Positions 51,428 through 59,491 of a stretch of DNA of 64,000 nucleotides are shown piece after piece (position 1 is the first letter of the stretch; each line of letters begins with the position of its first letter). This DNA comes from Alteraurantiacibacter hainanensis (GTDB lineage Bacteria > Pseudomonadota > Alphaproteobacteria > Sphingomonadales > Sphingomonadaceae), in the NCBI RefSeq assembly GCF_036321025.1, contig NZ_JAZAPB010000002.1, positions 248,001 through 312,000 of the forward strand, read 5' to 3'. The translations under genes were made by a program, and so were the position numbers. The notes beneath the pieces are model-generated. The model saw only the letters and a list, made by a program, of their open reading frames with translations. It was not told where the DNA came from and made no database searches.

Positions 51428-52944
51428 TCCGCGGCGATAGCCTCCGGCTCGGCGAACTCGTCCTGCTCCTGCGAAGCGTCAGGCACATGGTGAAAGCGCA
51501 GCACGCCGTCGGCGACGGGGCGCTGGCGGAAATCGCGGCGATCCTCGAGGTAGTTGTGTGCCAGCGTCCACGGCCTCTCCGGCCCGACCTTGGGCATCAG
51601 CCCCTTTGCGCGGTTGAGGTAGCCCGAGGTGTAGTCCCAGGGATCCACCGCTTCAGGCTCGTTCTCCGGCGCGAGTTCGGGAACGGCGACCTCCACGCCG
51701 CGCTCGCCCATTTCCTTCAGCACCTCGCACGCGTAGCGGGCGTTGCAGTCGGCGCGCAGCGTCCAGCTGGCGTTGAGGTAGCCGAACACGAAGGACAGGT
51801 TGGGCAGGTTGGAGAACATCGTTCCACGATAGAAATAGTGATCGGTCCAGTCGACGGGCGCGCCGTCCTTCGACACCTGCACCTTGCCCGCCAGCACCAG
51901 GCGAAGGCCGGTGGCCGTCACCACCACGTCGGCGGGCAGGTAGTCGCCCGATTGCAGCTTGATGCCGCCCTCGTCGAAACCCGCGATGTGATCGGTCGCG
52001 ACCTTGGCCTTCCCCGCGTTGATCGCGTTGAACAGGTCGCCGTCGGGCACCAGGCAGAGGCGCTGCTGCCAGGGATTGTAGGGCGGCTCGAAATGCTTCG
52101 GATCGTAGTTCTCGCCCAACTGGTCCTTCAGCATACCGCGCAGCATGTCGGCCAGCTTCTGCGGCTTGCGGCGCGAGAGATTGAAGAAGTAGCTGCGCAG
52201 GGCGATGTTCTTCCACCGCGTGAGCCGATAGGCGAACTTTTCCGGAAACCAGCGCAGGAAACGCCTGTTCCACTTGTCCTGCCGCGGACCCGCGCCCATC
52301 CAGGTGGGCGTGCGCTGGAGCATGGTGACGCTCTCGGCCTTGTCGGTCATCGCGGGAACCAGCGTGACGGCCGTCGCGCCCGAGCCGATCACGACGACGT
52401 TCTTGCCGGCATAGACGAAATCCTGCGGCCAGAACTGCGGGTGAATCACCTCTCCGCCGAATTGGTCGATGCCCGGAATCTGCGCATCGTGCGGGTTGTC
52501 GTAATCGTAGTAGCCGCTGGCGAAATAGAGCCAGCGGGCCGTCGTCATCGACTGGCTGCCGTCCGCCAGCCGCGAGGTGACGGTCCACTGCGCGGTCATC
52601 GAATCCCAGTCGGCGCTCAGGACTTCGTGGCCGAAGCGGATGTTCTCGCGAATGCCGCGTTCGTCGGCGATGCGATTGAGGTAGTCGAGGATGTTTGGCC
52701 CGTCGGCGATCGCGTCCTCGTGCCTCCAAGGCTCGAACGCGAAGCCCAGCGTGTGCATGTCGGAATCGGAGCGCACGCCGGGATAGCGGAACAGGTCCCA
52801 CGTGCCGCCGATCTGCTCACGCCTCTCGAGGATGGTGTAGCTGCGATCGGGGCAGATCATGCCCATGTGCGCAGCCATCGAGATGCCCGAAATGCCTGCG
52901 CCTATGATGAGGACGTCGGTATCGGGTCGGGTCATGGGGCTCAC
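51424..52944 (-). CDS. Flavoprotein monooxygenase, Baeyer-Villiger type
   Basis: 506 residues. FAD-binding GxGxxG is at residues 15-20 (IIGAGISGISMAAH) and NADPH-binding GSGATAVTLVPAM near 187. The Baeyer-Villiger fingerprint FxGxxxHxxxW is exact at 162-172 (FGGEVIHPQFW), which sets it apart from N/S-oxidising flavin monooxygenases. Such enzymes insert oxygen beside ketones or aldehydes. It sits 3 bp after folD in the one-carbon operon, so an aromatic or methoxy-compound pathway is a fair guess. An earlier Met could shift the start by three residues. Confidence 0.9.
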   Translation of the reverse strand: MSPMTRPDTDVLIIGAGISGISMAAHMGMICPDRSYTILERREQIGGTWDLFRYPGVRSDSDMHTLGFAFEPWRHEDAIADGPNILDYLNRIADERGIRENIRFGHEVLSADWDSMTAQWTVTSRLADGSQSMTTARWLYFASGYYDYDNPHDAQIPGIDQFGGEVIHPQFWPQDFVYAGKNVVVIGSGATAVTLVPAMTDKAESVTMLQRTPTWMGAGPRQDKWNRRFLRWFPEKFAYRLTRWKNIALRSYFFNLSRRKPQKLADMLRGMLKDQLGENYDPKHFEPPYNPWQQRLCLVPDGDLFNAINAGKAKVATDHIAGFDEGGIKLQSGDYLPADVVVTATGLRLVLAGKVQVSKDGAPVDWTDHYFYRGTMFSNLPNLSFVFGYLNASWTLRADCNARYACEVLKEMGERGVEVAVPELAPENEPEAVDPWDYTSGYLNRAKGLMPKVGPERPWTLAHNYLEDRRDFRQRPVADGVLRFHHVPDASQEQDEFAEPEAIAAE

Positions 52945-52947
52945 TCT

Positions 52948-53886
52948 CTAGTTCGTATTCGATCCTGAACCGGTGAACATAGAGCGTGAAGGCACATCGG
53001 CATAGTCACTGTCGCCGCTGCCGTTTCCCACCATCAGGGCGCGCGCCGCCTGCACGGTGTTGGCAAGCAGGCAGGCGATGGTCATCGGGCCGACGCCGCC
53101 CGGCACCGGGGTCACGGCGCGGGCATGCTGCACTTCGTCGAAAGCGATGTCGCCGACGAGCTTCGTCTTGCCGTCCTCTCCCTCGATCCGGGTGATGCCG
53201 ACGTCGATCAGCACGGCCCCGTCCTTCACCCAGTGACCCTTCACAAGTTCGGGCGCACCGGCGGCGGCCACGATGACATCGGCCTTGCGGCAGATTTCGG
53301 GCAGGCCATGCGTGTAGATATGAGTGACGGTGACGGTGGCCTCGGCATCCAGCAGCAGGTTGGCCACCGGCTTGCCGACGATGTTGGACTTGCCGATCAC
53401 CACCACGTCCTTGCCCGTCAGGTCGGGGATGACCGAGTGCAGCAGCATCATCACGCCAAGCGGTGTGCAGGGCACGATGCCGCCGGTGCCGGTGGAAAGC
53501 CGGCCCACGTTCACGGGGTGGAAGCCGTCCACGTCCTTCTCGGGCGCGATCGAGCGCAGCACCAGCCGCGTGTCGATGTGGTCGGGCAGCGGAACCTGGC
53601 ACAGGATACCGTGCACCTCGGAGTCCTTGTTGAGCTTCTCGATCAGAGCCAGCAGGTCGTCCTGCGAGGTATCGGCGGGCAGGCGATGCTCGCTCGACCT
53701 GATCCCCACCTTCTCGCAGGCCTTGATCTTGCGCCGGACATAGACCTCGCTCGCGGGGTCTTCTCCGACGAGGATAACGGTCAGGCCGGGGGCAGGGTGG
53801 CCGGCCGTGACCAGCGCATCGACCTCTGCCTTGGTTTTTGCGTCCAGCTGGCGCGCGAGTGCGCGGCCATCGATAATGTCTGCCAT
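52948..53886 (-). CDS. folD: Bifunctional methylenetetrahydrofolate dehydrogenase/cyclohydrolase
   Basis: 312-residue FolD, converting 5,10-methylene-THF to 10-formyl-THF through methenyl-THF. Blocks seen: PGLTVILVGEDPASEVYVRRKIKACEKVGI (catalytic Lys of YVRxKxKAC), ILCQVPLPDHID, PEKDVDGFHPVNVGRL, VVIGKSNIVGKPVANLLL, PVPGGVGPMTIACLLANT. The C-terminal tail (NGSGDSDYADVPSRSMF) is a little longer than usual. Position within metF-purU-folD points to C1 dissimilation as well as biosynthesis. Confidence 0.96.
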   Translation of the reverse strand: MADIIDGRALARQLDAKTKAEVDALVTAGHPAPGLTVILVGEDPASEVYVRRKIKACEKVGIRSSEHRLPADTSQDDLLALIEKLNKDSEVHGILCQVPLPDHIDTRLVLRSIAPEKDVDGFHPVNVGRLSTGTGGIVPCTPLGVMMLLHSVIPDLTGKDVVVIGKSNIVGKPVANLLLDAEATVTVTHIYTHGLPEICRKADVIVAAAGAPELVKGHWVKDGAVLIDVGITRIEGEDGKTKLVGDIAFDEVQHARAVTPVPGGVGPMTIACLLANTVQAARALMVGNGSGDSDYADVPSRSMFTGSGSNTN

Positions 53887-53908
53887 TCGGCGAACTCCCG
53901 TCGTGTCT

Positions 53909-54757
53909 TTATTCGAATACGACCGTACGGTCGCCGTTGAGGAAAACCCTGTCTTCCAGATGCGCGCGCACGGCCTTGGCCAGTACGCGCCGTTCCACGT
54001 CGCGGCCCTTGGCCACCAGGTCGTCCGGGCTTTCGGCGTGGCCGATATTCTCCACGTCCTGCGCGATGATCGGCCCCTCGTCGAGGTCGTCGGTGACGTA
54101 GTGGCTGGTCGCCCCGATCATCTTCACGCCGCGCTTGTAGGCCTGGTGATAGGGCTTCGCGCCCTTGAAGCCGGGCAGGAAGGAGTGGTGGATGTTGATG
54201 CAGCGACCCGAAAGGTGCTTCGCCATCTCGTCCGAGAAGATCTGCATGTAGCGCGCCAGCACGACCAGGTCCGCGCCGGTCTCCTTCACGATGCGGCGAA
54301 CCTCGGCCTCCTGCTGGGGCTTGGTGTCCTTGGTGATCGGCAGGTGGTGATAGGGAATGTCGCCGATCAGCGAGGTGGTCAGCTTCTCGCGCGGGTGGTT
54401 GGAGATGATGGCGGGAACGTCCATTTCGATCTCGCCGATCCGCATGCGGTAGAGCAGGTCGCCCAGGCAGTGATCGAAGGCGCTCACCATCAGCACCACC
54501 TTGGGCACCCAGCCCGGCTCGCGCAGGTCCCACTCCATCTCGAAATTCTCGGCGATGGAGGAAAAGGACTCGCGCACCGACGCGATGTCGTTGTCCTGCG
54601 GATCGAAAACCAGCCGCATGAAGAAACGGCCGGTGCGCCGGTCCGAGAATTGCTGCGCCTCCTCGATGATGCAGTCGCGATCCGCGGTGAAGCCCGTCAC
54701 GCGCGCGGAGATTCCGGTGCGGATCGGGCAGGACAGGCGCAGTGTCGCGGTACTCAT
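53909..54757 (-). CDS. purU: Formyltetrahydrofolate deformylase
   Basis: 282-residue PurU, hydrolysing 10-formyl-THF to formate and THF. The N-terminal ACT domain (ATLRLSCPIRTGISARVTGF) is followed by the formyltransferase fold with the Asn/His/Asp site: CINIHHSFLPGFKGAKPYHQ, KMIGATSHYVTDDLDEGPII. The ACT domain distinguishes PurU from PurN. With metF and folD it completes methyl-to-formate oxidation and frees THF. 13 bp after metF and 22 bp before folD. Confidence 0.96.
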   Translation of the reverse strand: MSTATLRLSCPIRTGISARVTGFTADRDCIIEEAQQFSDRRTGRFFMRLVFDPQDNDIASVRESFSSIAENFEMEWDLREPGWVPKVVLMVSAFDHCLGDLLYRMRIGEIEMDVPAIISNHPREKLTTSLIGDIPYHHLPITKDTKPQQEAEVRRIVKETGADLVVLARYMQIFSDEMAKHLSGRCINIHHSFLPGFKGAKPYHQAYKRGVKMIGATSHYVTDDLDEGPIIAQDVENIGHAESPDDLVAKGRDVERRVLAKAVRAHLEDRVFLNGDRTVVFE

Positions 54758-54770
54758 GGGAATCTCCGGA

Positions 54771-55640
54771 TCAGTGGCGGGCGTCGTAGTCGTTGATCCA
54801 TTCGGCGGACGCGGTCAGCGCGCCGAAGGGGTAGAAGTGCAGCCGCACGCGGCCATGGCGCTCGGTCAGCTTCTGTTCGAGGTTGCCGACCAGCTTGTCA
54901 GGGCCGGCCTTGCCGACGAGATTGGTGAGCGAGACGCCGTACTTCTTCATCACGGACGCAGATGCGCCCACGCCGCAGCGCTTGGCAAACCCCAGCAGAC
55001 GCTTGATACCGGCGGGGCCGGGCACGCCGAGGCGCACCGGAACGTCGATGCCGCGCTCGCGCATGTCGGCAAGCCACTGCACGATGGCATCGTCGTCGAA
55101 GGCGAACTGCGTCACCACCAGCGGCGTCATGCCGTGGGCGCGCACGGCGTCGATCTTCTTCTGCATCCACACCCACAGGTCATCGCGAGAGACGTTGGGG
55201 TGGCCTTCGGGATGGCCGCCGATGCCGACGATCTCGATCCCGTGCTTTTCCAGCAGGCCGGTCTCGATGATCTGCAGGCTGTCCTCGAACGGGCCTTCGG
55301 GCTCGGGCGGGTCGCCGGCGATGATGAAGACGCGCTTCACGCCGGCCTTCTTGGTGATCTCGCCCAGGTACCAGTCGAGCTGTTCCTCGGATTCGATGCG
55401 GCGGGCTGACAGGTGGACGATCGGCTCGAAACCCAGTTCGCGCACCAGCACGGCGGCTTCCACGCGCTGTTCCAGTTCCTCGCCGGGCAGGAAGGTCACG
55501 GCCACCTGCGTATCCTTGCGGATCAGCGGGGCGGCTTCCTTCAGGCCGTCGATTTCCTTGGCGGTCATTTCCAGCGAATAGCCGTCGACCATGTTGTCCA
55601 TCGGCTTTTCCCAGTTGGGATGAATCGCTGCGTAGGACAT
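54771..55640 (-). CDS. metF: Methylenetetrahydrofolate reductase
   Basis: 289-residue MetF-family flavoprotein. Features: TFLPGEELEQRVEAAVLVRELGFEPIVHLSAR, RVFIIAGDPPEPEGPFEDSL, GIGGHPEGHPNV, TPLVVTQFAFDD. In sphingomonads a MetF of this shorter, divergent type accompanies THF-dependent O-demethylases and runs methyl-THF back to methylene-THF. First gene of the leftward operon, divergent from the hydrolase/O-demethylase genes. The Cys-free N-terminus differs from biosynthetic MetF, so a catabolic role is preferred. Confidence 0.88.
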   Translation of the reverse strand: MSYAAIHPNWEKPMDNMVDGYSLEMTAKEIDGLKEAAPLIRKDTQVAVTFLPGEELEQRVEAAVLVRELGFEPIVHLSARRIESEEQLDWYLGEITKKAGVKRVFIIAGDPPEPEGPFEDSLQIIETGLLEKHGIEIVGIGGHPEGHPNVSRDDLWVWMQKKIDAVRAHGMTPLVVTQFAFDDDAIVQWLADMRERGIDVPVRLGVPGPAGIKRLLGFAKRCGVGASASVMKKYGVSLTNLVGKAGPDKLVGNLEQKLTERHGRVRLHFYPFGALTASAEWINDYDARH

Positions 55641-55736
55641 GAACTGCTCTCCTCTCTCGCCACCGGCACGCTTCGCGCTTGAGCCGGTTTAGGCTGTGCA
55701 TGTTGTTTCACAAACCCCCTAGCGCATGGATGGAAA

Positions 55737-55752
55737 TTCGTATAGATGAAAT
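55737..55752 (+). promoter_or_regulatory. Copy 1 of shared IclR-like operator motif
   Basis: TTCGTATAGATGAAAT matches the element before iclR (59447-59462, opposite strand) at 15 of 16 positions. It is a pseudo-palindrome (TTCGTA and TATGAA-like arms) and covers the in-frame ATG at 55746, which argues that the hydrolase gene begins at 55791. It lies between metF and the hydrolase/O-demethylase operon. Confidence 0.55.
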
Positions 55753-55790
55753 TTTCAAGAGCGCGAAGAAAGCGAGAGAAACCCGCCCCA

Positions 55791-56492
55791 ATGCTGTTGT
55801 TTTTGCCAGGACTGATCTGCGATTCGCGTATCTATGCCCCCCAGCAGGCCGCCTTTCCCGAAGGCTTGGTCGTCGATGGCTACGGCATGGCGGATTCGCT
55901 GGCGGAAATGGCGCGACTCGCTCTCGCGAAAGCGGATGAGCATGGCGCGGAAAAGCTCGACGTGTTCGGCCATTCGATGGGCGGACGCGTGGCCATGGAA
56001 GTGGTGCGCCTTGCGCCCCATCGCGTGCGGCGGCTGGCACTGGTTTCAACGGGCATCCACCCGGTAGGCGAGAACGAGCCGGCCAAGCGCGCCGAATTGC
56101 AGAAGGTCGGCTACGACAACGGTTTCGAGGCGCTGGTTGATACCTGGCTGCCGCCGATGGTGGCCGACCACAACCGCGACACTCCCGAATATGCAGCCAT
56201 GCGCGAAATGTGCCTCTCCAAGGGACAGGCCGTGTTCGATGCCCAGATCAAGGCGCTGCTCGGCCGCGCGCCGTTCGACGACCTGCTGGCCGGCCTGCGT
56301 TGCCCGACCCTGGTGATGACCGGCGAGCATGACGCCTGGGCACCCCCTTCGCAGCACGAGGCGATCGCTTCCAAGGTCGCCAATGCGAAGCTGGTGATCG
56401 TGCCGGGTGCAGGCCACATGATCCAGCTCGAAGCGCCCGATGCCGTGAACGCGGCCATCGCCGACTGGCTGGCCATGCCCGCCCAAGACTGA
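55791..56492 (+). CDS. Alpha/beta hydrolase
   Basis: 233 residues. LLFLPGLICDSRIYAPQ (oxyanion region), DVFGHSMGGRVAMEVVRL with the nucleophile Ser in GHSMGG, TGEHDAWAPPSQHEAI with the acid Asp, and GAGHMIQLEAPD with the catalytic His complete the triad. Start at ATG 55791 because the earlier in-frame ATG lies inside a repeated operator motif. It precedes the O-demethylase gene by 50 bp, so it could hydrolyse an ester of a methoxylated aromatic acid. Substrate unknown. Confidence 0.85.
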   Translation: MLLFLPGLICDSRIYAPQQAAFPEGLVVDGYGMADSLAEMARLALAKADEHGAEKLDVFGHSMGGRVAMEVVRLAPHRVRRLALVSTGIHPVGENEPAKRAELQKVGYDNGFEALVDTWLPPMVADHNRDTPEYAAMREMCLSKGQAVFDAQIKALLGRAPFDDLLAGLRCPTLVMTGEHDAWAPPSQHEAIASKVANAKLVIVPGAGHMIQLEAPDAVNAAIADWLAMPAQD

Positions 56493-56541
56493 TCCAAGAC
56501 CCCTGTACGAGAGCAACCTTCCCGAAGGAGAGGACCTGAAA

Positions 56542-57969
56542 ATGAGTGACCAAAACCTGCAACAGAAGCTGGATGCGCAAGCCGACGTCGTCGATTTCCT
56601 GCGCAATCAGCAGGTCGGCCCCAACGTCTATCCCGGCGTGCCCGCCGAGTATTCGAACTGGCGCAAGGAACAGAAGGGATGGGCCGACACCTGCGTGCTC
56701 TTCAACCAGAGCTACCACATGGTGGAACTCTACGTGCGCGGCCCCGATGCCATGGCGCTGCTGGAATACACCGCCATCAACTCCTTCAAGAACTTCGCCG
56801 TCAACAAGGCCAAGCAGTACGTGCCGGTCACCCCGGACGGCTACGTCATCGGCGACGTGATTCTGTTCTACCTGGACGAGAACGAATTCAGCCTGGTGGG
56901 CCGTGCCCCGGCCATCGAGTGGGTCGAGTTCCACGCCCAGTATCCCAAGCCGGACGGCGGCAAGTGGGACGTGACGGTGGAGCGCGACGAGCGCACCGCC
57001 ATGCGTTCGGACGGCAAGCGCAAGAACTACCGCTTCCAGTTGCAGGGCCCCAACGCCATGAAGACGCTGGAAAAGGCCATGGGTCAGACTCCGCCGGACC
57101 TGAAGTTCTTCAACATGGCGCATATCGACATCAACGGTAAGGACGTCATCGCGCTGCGCCACGGCATGGCCGGCCAGCCGGGCTACGAACTGTTCGGACC
57201 GTGGGAAGACTACGACGCCGTCCACTCCGCCCTCGTCGAGGCCGGCAAGGACTTCGGCCTCGAACTGGTCGGCGGCCGCGCCTATTCGTCGAACACGCTG
57301 GAATCCGGCTGGCTGCCTTCGCCGCTGCCCGCGTTCTACACCGGCGACAGCCAGATGATGAAGGACTTCCGCGCCTGGTCATCGGGCAAGAGCTATGCCG
57401 GCATGTGCTCGATCGGCGGCAGCTACGTTCCCGACAGCGTCGAGGGCTATTACCTCACGCCGTGGGACATCGGCTATGGCCACATCGTCAAGTTCGACCA
57501 CGACTTCGTCGGTCGCGAGGCGCTGGAGAAGATGAAGGACCAGAAGCACAAGCAGAAGGTCACGCTGGCGCTGGACGACGAGGAAGTCACCCGCACCATG
57601 TCCTCGATGTTCGCCGAAGGCGGCCGCGCGAAGTGGTTCGAATTCCCCAGCGCCGTCTACGCAATGCACCCCTTCGACACGGTCAAGAACGCCGACGGCA
57701 AGGAAATCGGCGTGTCGACCTGGATCGGCTACTCCTCGAACGAGGGCAAGATGCTCTCGCTTGCGATGATCGATCCCGACGAGGTCGAAATGGGCAAGGA
57801 AGTGACGCTGGTGTGGGGCGAGCCCAACGGCGGCACCTCCAAGCCGACCGTCGAACCTCACGAGCAGACCGAGATCAAGGCGGTCATCTCGCCGGTTCCC
57901 TACTCCAACGTCGCCCGCACCGGCTATGCCGACAGCTGGCGCGCGAAGGGCGTTGGCGCCAACGCCTGA
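56542..57969 (+). CDS. THF-dependent O-demethylase, LigM/DesA-like (GcvT family)
   Basis: 475 residues of the aminomethyltransferase/GcvT fold, of the length and layout of LigM (vanillate/3-O-methylgallate) and DesA (syringate) O-demethylases. NKAKQYVPVTPDGYVIGDVI, LVGRAPAIEWVEFHAQ (Arg121), FNMAHIDINGKDVIALRHGMAG and GGRAYSSNTLESGWLPSPLP (Tyr248) align with the LigM sites described for catalysis. It moves a methyl group to THF, giving 5-methyl-THF for metF. Which methoxy substrate it uses cannot be told. Other GcvT relatives such as DMSP demethylase are shorter. AAGGAGAGG precedes the ATG. Confidence 0.88.
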   Translation: MSDQNLQQKLDAQADVVDFLRNQQVGPNVYPGVPAEYSNWRKEQKGWADTCVLFNQSYHMVELYVRGPDAMALLEYTAINSFKNFAVNKAKQYVPVTPDGYVIGDVILFYLDENEFSLVGRAPAIEWVEFHAQYPKPDGGKWDVTVERDERTAMRSDGKRKNYRFQLQGPNAMKTLEKAMGQTPPDLKFFNMAHIDINGKDVIALRHGMAGQPGYELFGPWEDYDAVHSALVEAGKDFGLELVGGRAYSSNTLESGWLPSPLPAFYTGDSQMMKDFRAWSSGKSYAGMCSIGGSYVPDSVEGYYLTPWDIGYGHIVKFDHDFVGREALEKMKDQKHKQKVTLALDDEEVTRTMSSMFAEGGRAKWFEFPSAVYAMHPFDTVKNADGKEIGVSTWIGYSSNEGKMLSLAMIDPDEVEMGKEVTLVWGEPNGGTSKPTVEPHEQTEIKAVISPVPYSNVARTGYADSWRAKGVGANA

Positions 57970-57995
57970 CGTTCGTGATTCAAGCGATGCAAGAG

Positions 57996-58026
57996 GGGCG
58001 GCCTGCGCAAGCGGGTCGCCCTTTTT
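57996..58026 (+). terminator. Terminator after the O-demethylase gene
   Basis: GGGCGGCCTGC (57996-58006) and GCGGGTCGCCC (58011-58021) form an 11-bp stem with two G-U pairs and a GCAA loop, followed by TTTTT. Confidence 0.88.
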
Positions 58027-58052
58027 CTTGCATGAGGGACTGCTGCTGCGCC

Positions 58053-58649
58053 ATGGTGACCGGCATGGTGTCGCGCATTCTCCTTGCTCTCGTACTGCTT
58101 CTCCTGCCCGGTCAGGCGTTCGCCCAGGATTTGAACGGGCATTGGGCCTTTCGCATCGGGGACGCGACGATCTTCGTCTTCTCGCTCGAGCAGGCGGAGG
58201 ATGACGAATGGCAGGGCACCTGGACCCGTCCCGCGTCGATCGAAAGCAATGGCATGGTGTTTCGCGACATGCGCGGAAGCGAGGTCGTCACGCCCACCCA
58301 GGCGCGTCAGCGCGGCGAAAGAGTGCAGCTTACCTTCGCCGGGCCTGAAGGCAGCGGACGCAACGACGTGCTGCGCTTTGCCCTGCTTTCCGAAAACCGG
58401 GCGGAGCTGGAATATGTCGGAATCGCGGGGCCTCCCTATCCGCTGATCCGCGTGGGGCCCGATACGCCGATCGGCCCGTTCGAGGAGACGCAGATCTATG
58501 ATCGCGACAATGCGGTGACCGAAGCCGACCTGGAAGAACTGGCCGCGATCGCCCTGGAGGCGGAACTGGCGGAGCAGGCTGTGGAAGGTGACGAAGACGA
58601 GGACGAAGAACTGCCTCGCATCGATGCGGATTTCCTCGACGGGCTCTAG
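58053..58649 (+). CDS. Exported hypothetical protein with acidic C-terminus
   Basis: 198 residues. Signal peptide MVSRILLALVLLLLPGQAFAQ, then a compact beta-rich domain (DLNGHWAFRIGDATIFVFSLEQ, EWQGTWTRPASIESNGMVF) that resembles small ligand-binding beta domains. A strongly acidic tail follows (VEGDEDEDEELPRIDADFLDGL). ATG 58053 or 58065 is the start; no clear ribosome site separates them. It lies beyond the O-demethylase terminator. Its stop shares CTAG with iclR. No family recognised. Confidence 0.68.
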   Translation: MVTGMVSRILLALVLLLLPGQAFAQDLNGHWAFRIGDATIFVFSLEQAEDDEWQGTWTRPASIESNGMVFRDMRGSEVVTPTQARQRGERVQLTFAGPEGSGRNDVLRFALLSENRAELEYVGIAGPPYPLIRVGPDTPIGPFEETQIYDRDNAVTEADLEELAAIALEAELAEQAVEGDEDEDEELPRIDADFLDGL

Positions 58650-59437
58650 GCGCCTTCAAGCAGGGCTGCGCTCTTGCTCAGCAAGTCGCGCACGCGCTGT
58701 TCGGTGGCCTCGTCCACCCGCACTTTCGGCATGGCTACGGAAATGGACCCGACCGGGTTGCCGTCGATCCGCACCACCCGCGCGATCCCTTCGATCCCGC
58801 GTGAGAATTCCTCGTCGGTCCTGGCAAAGCCGCTCTCGCGCGATTGCTCGATCTGCGCGCGCAGTTCCGCTTCTCCGGTGACGGTCGAGGGCGTGAAGCT
58901 CTGCCGCTCCGTCTCGGCGAAGTAGCGGTCCAGATCCTCGTCCGAGAGTGCCGCCAGCAGGACCTTGCCCGCAGCCAGCGCATGCATCGGCAGGCGCTGG
59001 CCCGTGGGCACCGAATAGCGCAGCGCCTGTTCGCTGCTCTCGGTCACGATCGCCTCGATCTCCCACCCCTCGCGGATGAAGAAGCTGGTCGTCTCGTCCA
59101 GCTGCATGCGCAGCGTGCGCACCAGTGGCGCCGCCCTGTCGCGCAGGGTGTAGTTTCCGCTGGTGGCCTGCAGGCGCGCCAGGCCCGGTCCGGCCGAATA
59201 GCGGCGGCCCTGCCGCTCCAGGTACTGCCGCTCCACCAGGGTGGAAAGCAGGTAGGACAGGCTCGACACCGGGATGGCGAGGGCGGTAGCGATTTCCTGC
59301 GCGACCAGCGGCCGATCGTAGGCCACCACATACTCGATGATATCGAGGGTGCGCGTGGCCGATTTTACCTGGCTGTTGGGTGCCGCTGCGCTGGCAGGCG
59401 CCTTGGCCGCAGGGGTCTTGGGTGAAGCTTCCGCCAT
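58646..59437 (-). CDS. IclR-family transcriptional regulator
   Basis: 263 residues. Winged helix at about 28-90 (SATRTLDIIEYVVAYDRPLVAQEI, then IPVSSLSYLLSTLVERQYLER) and an IclR effector domain (TTSFFIREGWEIEAIV, SVPTGQRLPMHALAAGKVLLAAL, SVAMPKVRV). IclR proteins often control aromatic catabolism, and in Sphingobium an IclR protein (DesX) controls desA. Position beside the O-demethylase and metE-like genes suggests it senses their substrate or product. The first 20 residues are Ala/Pro-rich. Confidence 0.93.
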   Translation of the reverse strand: MAEASPKTPAAKAPASAAAPNSQVKSATRTLDIIEYVVAYDRPLVAQEIATALAIPVSSLSYLLSTLVERQYLERQGRRYSAGPGLARLQATSGNYTLRDRAAPLVRTLRMQLDETTSFFIREGWEIEAIVTESSEQALRYSVPTGQRLPMHALAAGKVLLAALSDEDLDRYFAETERQSFTPSTVTGEAELRAQIEQSRESGFARTDEEFSRGIEGIARVVRIDGNPVGSISVAMPKVRVDEATEQRVRDLLSKSAALLEGA

Positions 59438-59446
59438 GCCGAAGCT

Positions 59447-59484
59447 ATTTCATATATACGAAAATTACGCAAGAGTGAAAATGC
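59447..59484 (-). promoter_or_regulatory. Copy 2 of shared element, 10 bp before iclR
   Basis: On the plus strand it reads TTTCATATATACGAAA (59448-59463) followed by CGCAAGAGTGAA (59468-59479) and TGC. This 38-bp block matches the one before the metE-like gene at 28 of 38 positions with no gaps. Both blocks begin exactly 10 bp upstream of their start codons. It probably binds IclR, giving autoregulation; a conserved mRNA leader is the alternative. Confidence 0.55.
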
Positions 59485-59491
59485 GCCGGAA

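Noticed and set aside
55746..55790. Earlier start (ATG 55746) for the alpha/beta hydrolase
   Set aside because: This ATG lies inside the repeated operator-like motif, has no ribosome site, and would add a basic 15-residue tail outside the family fold.
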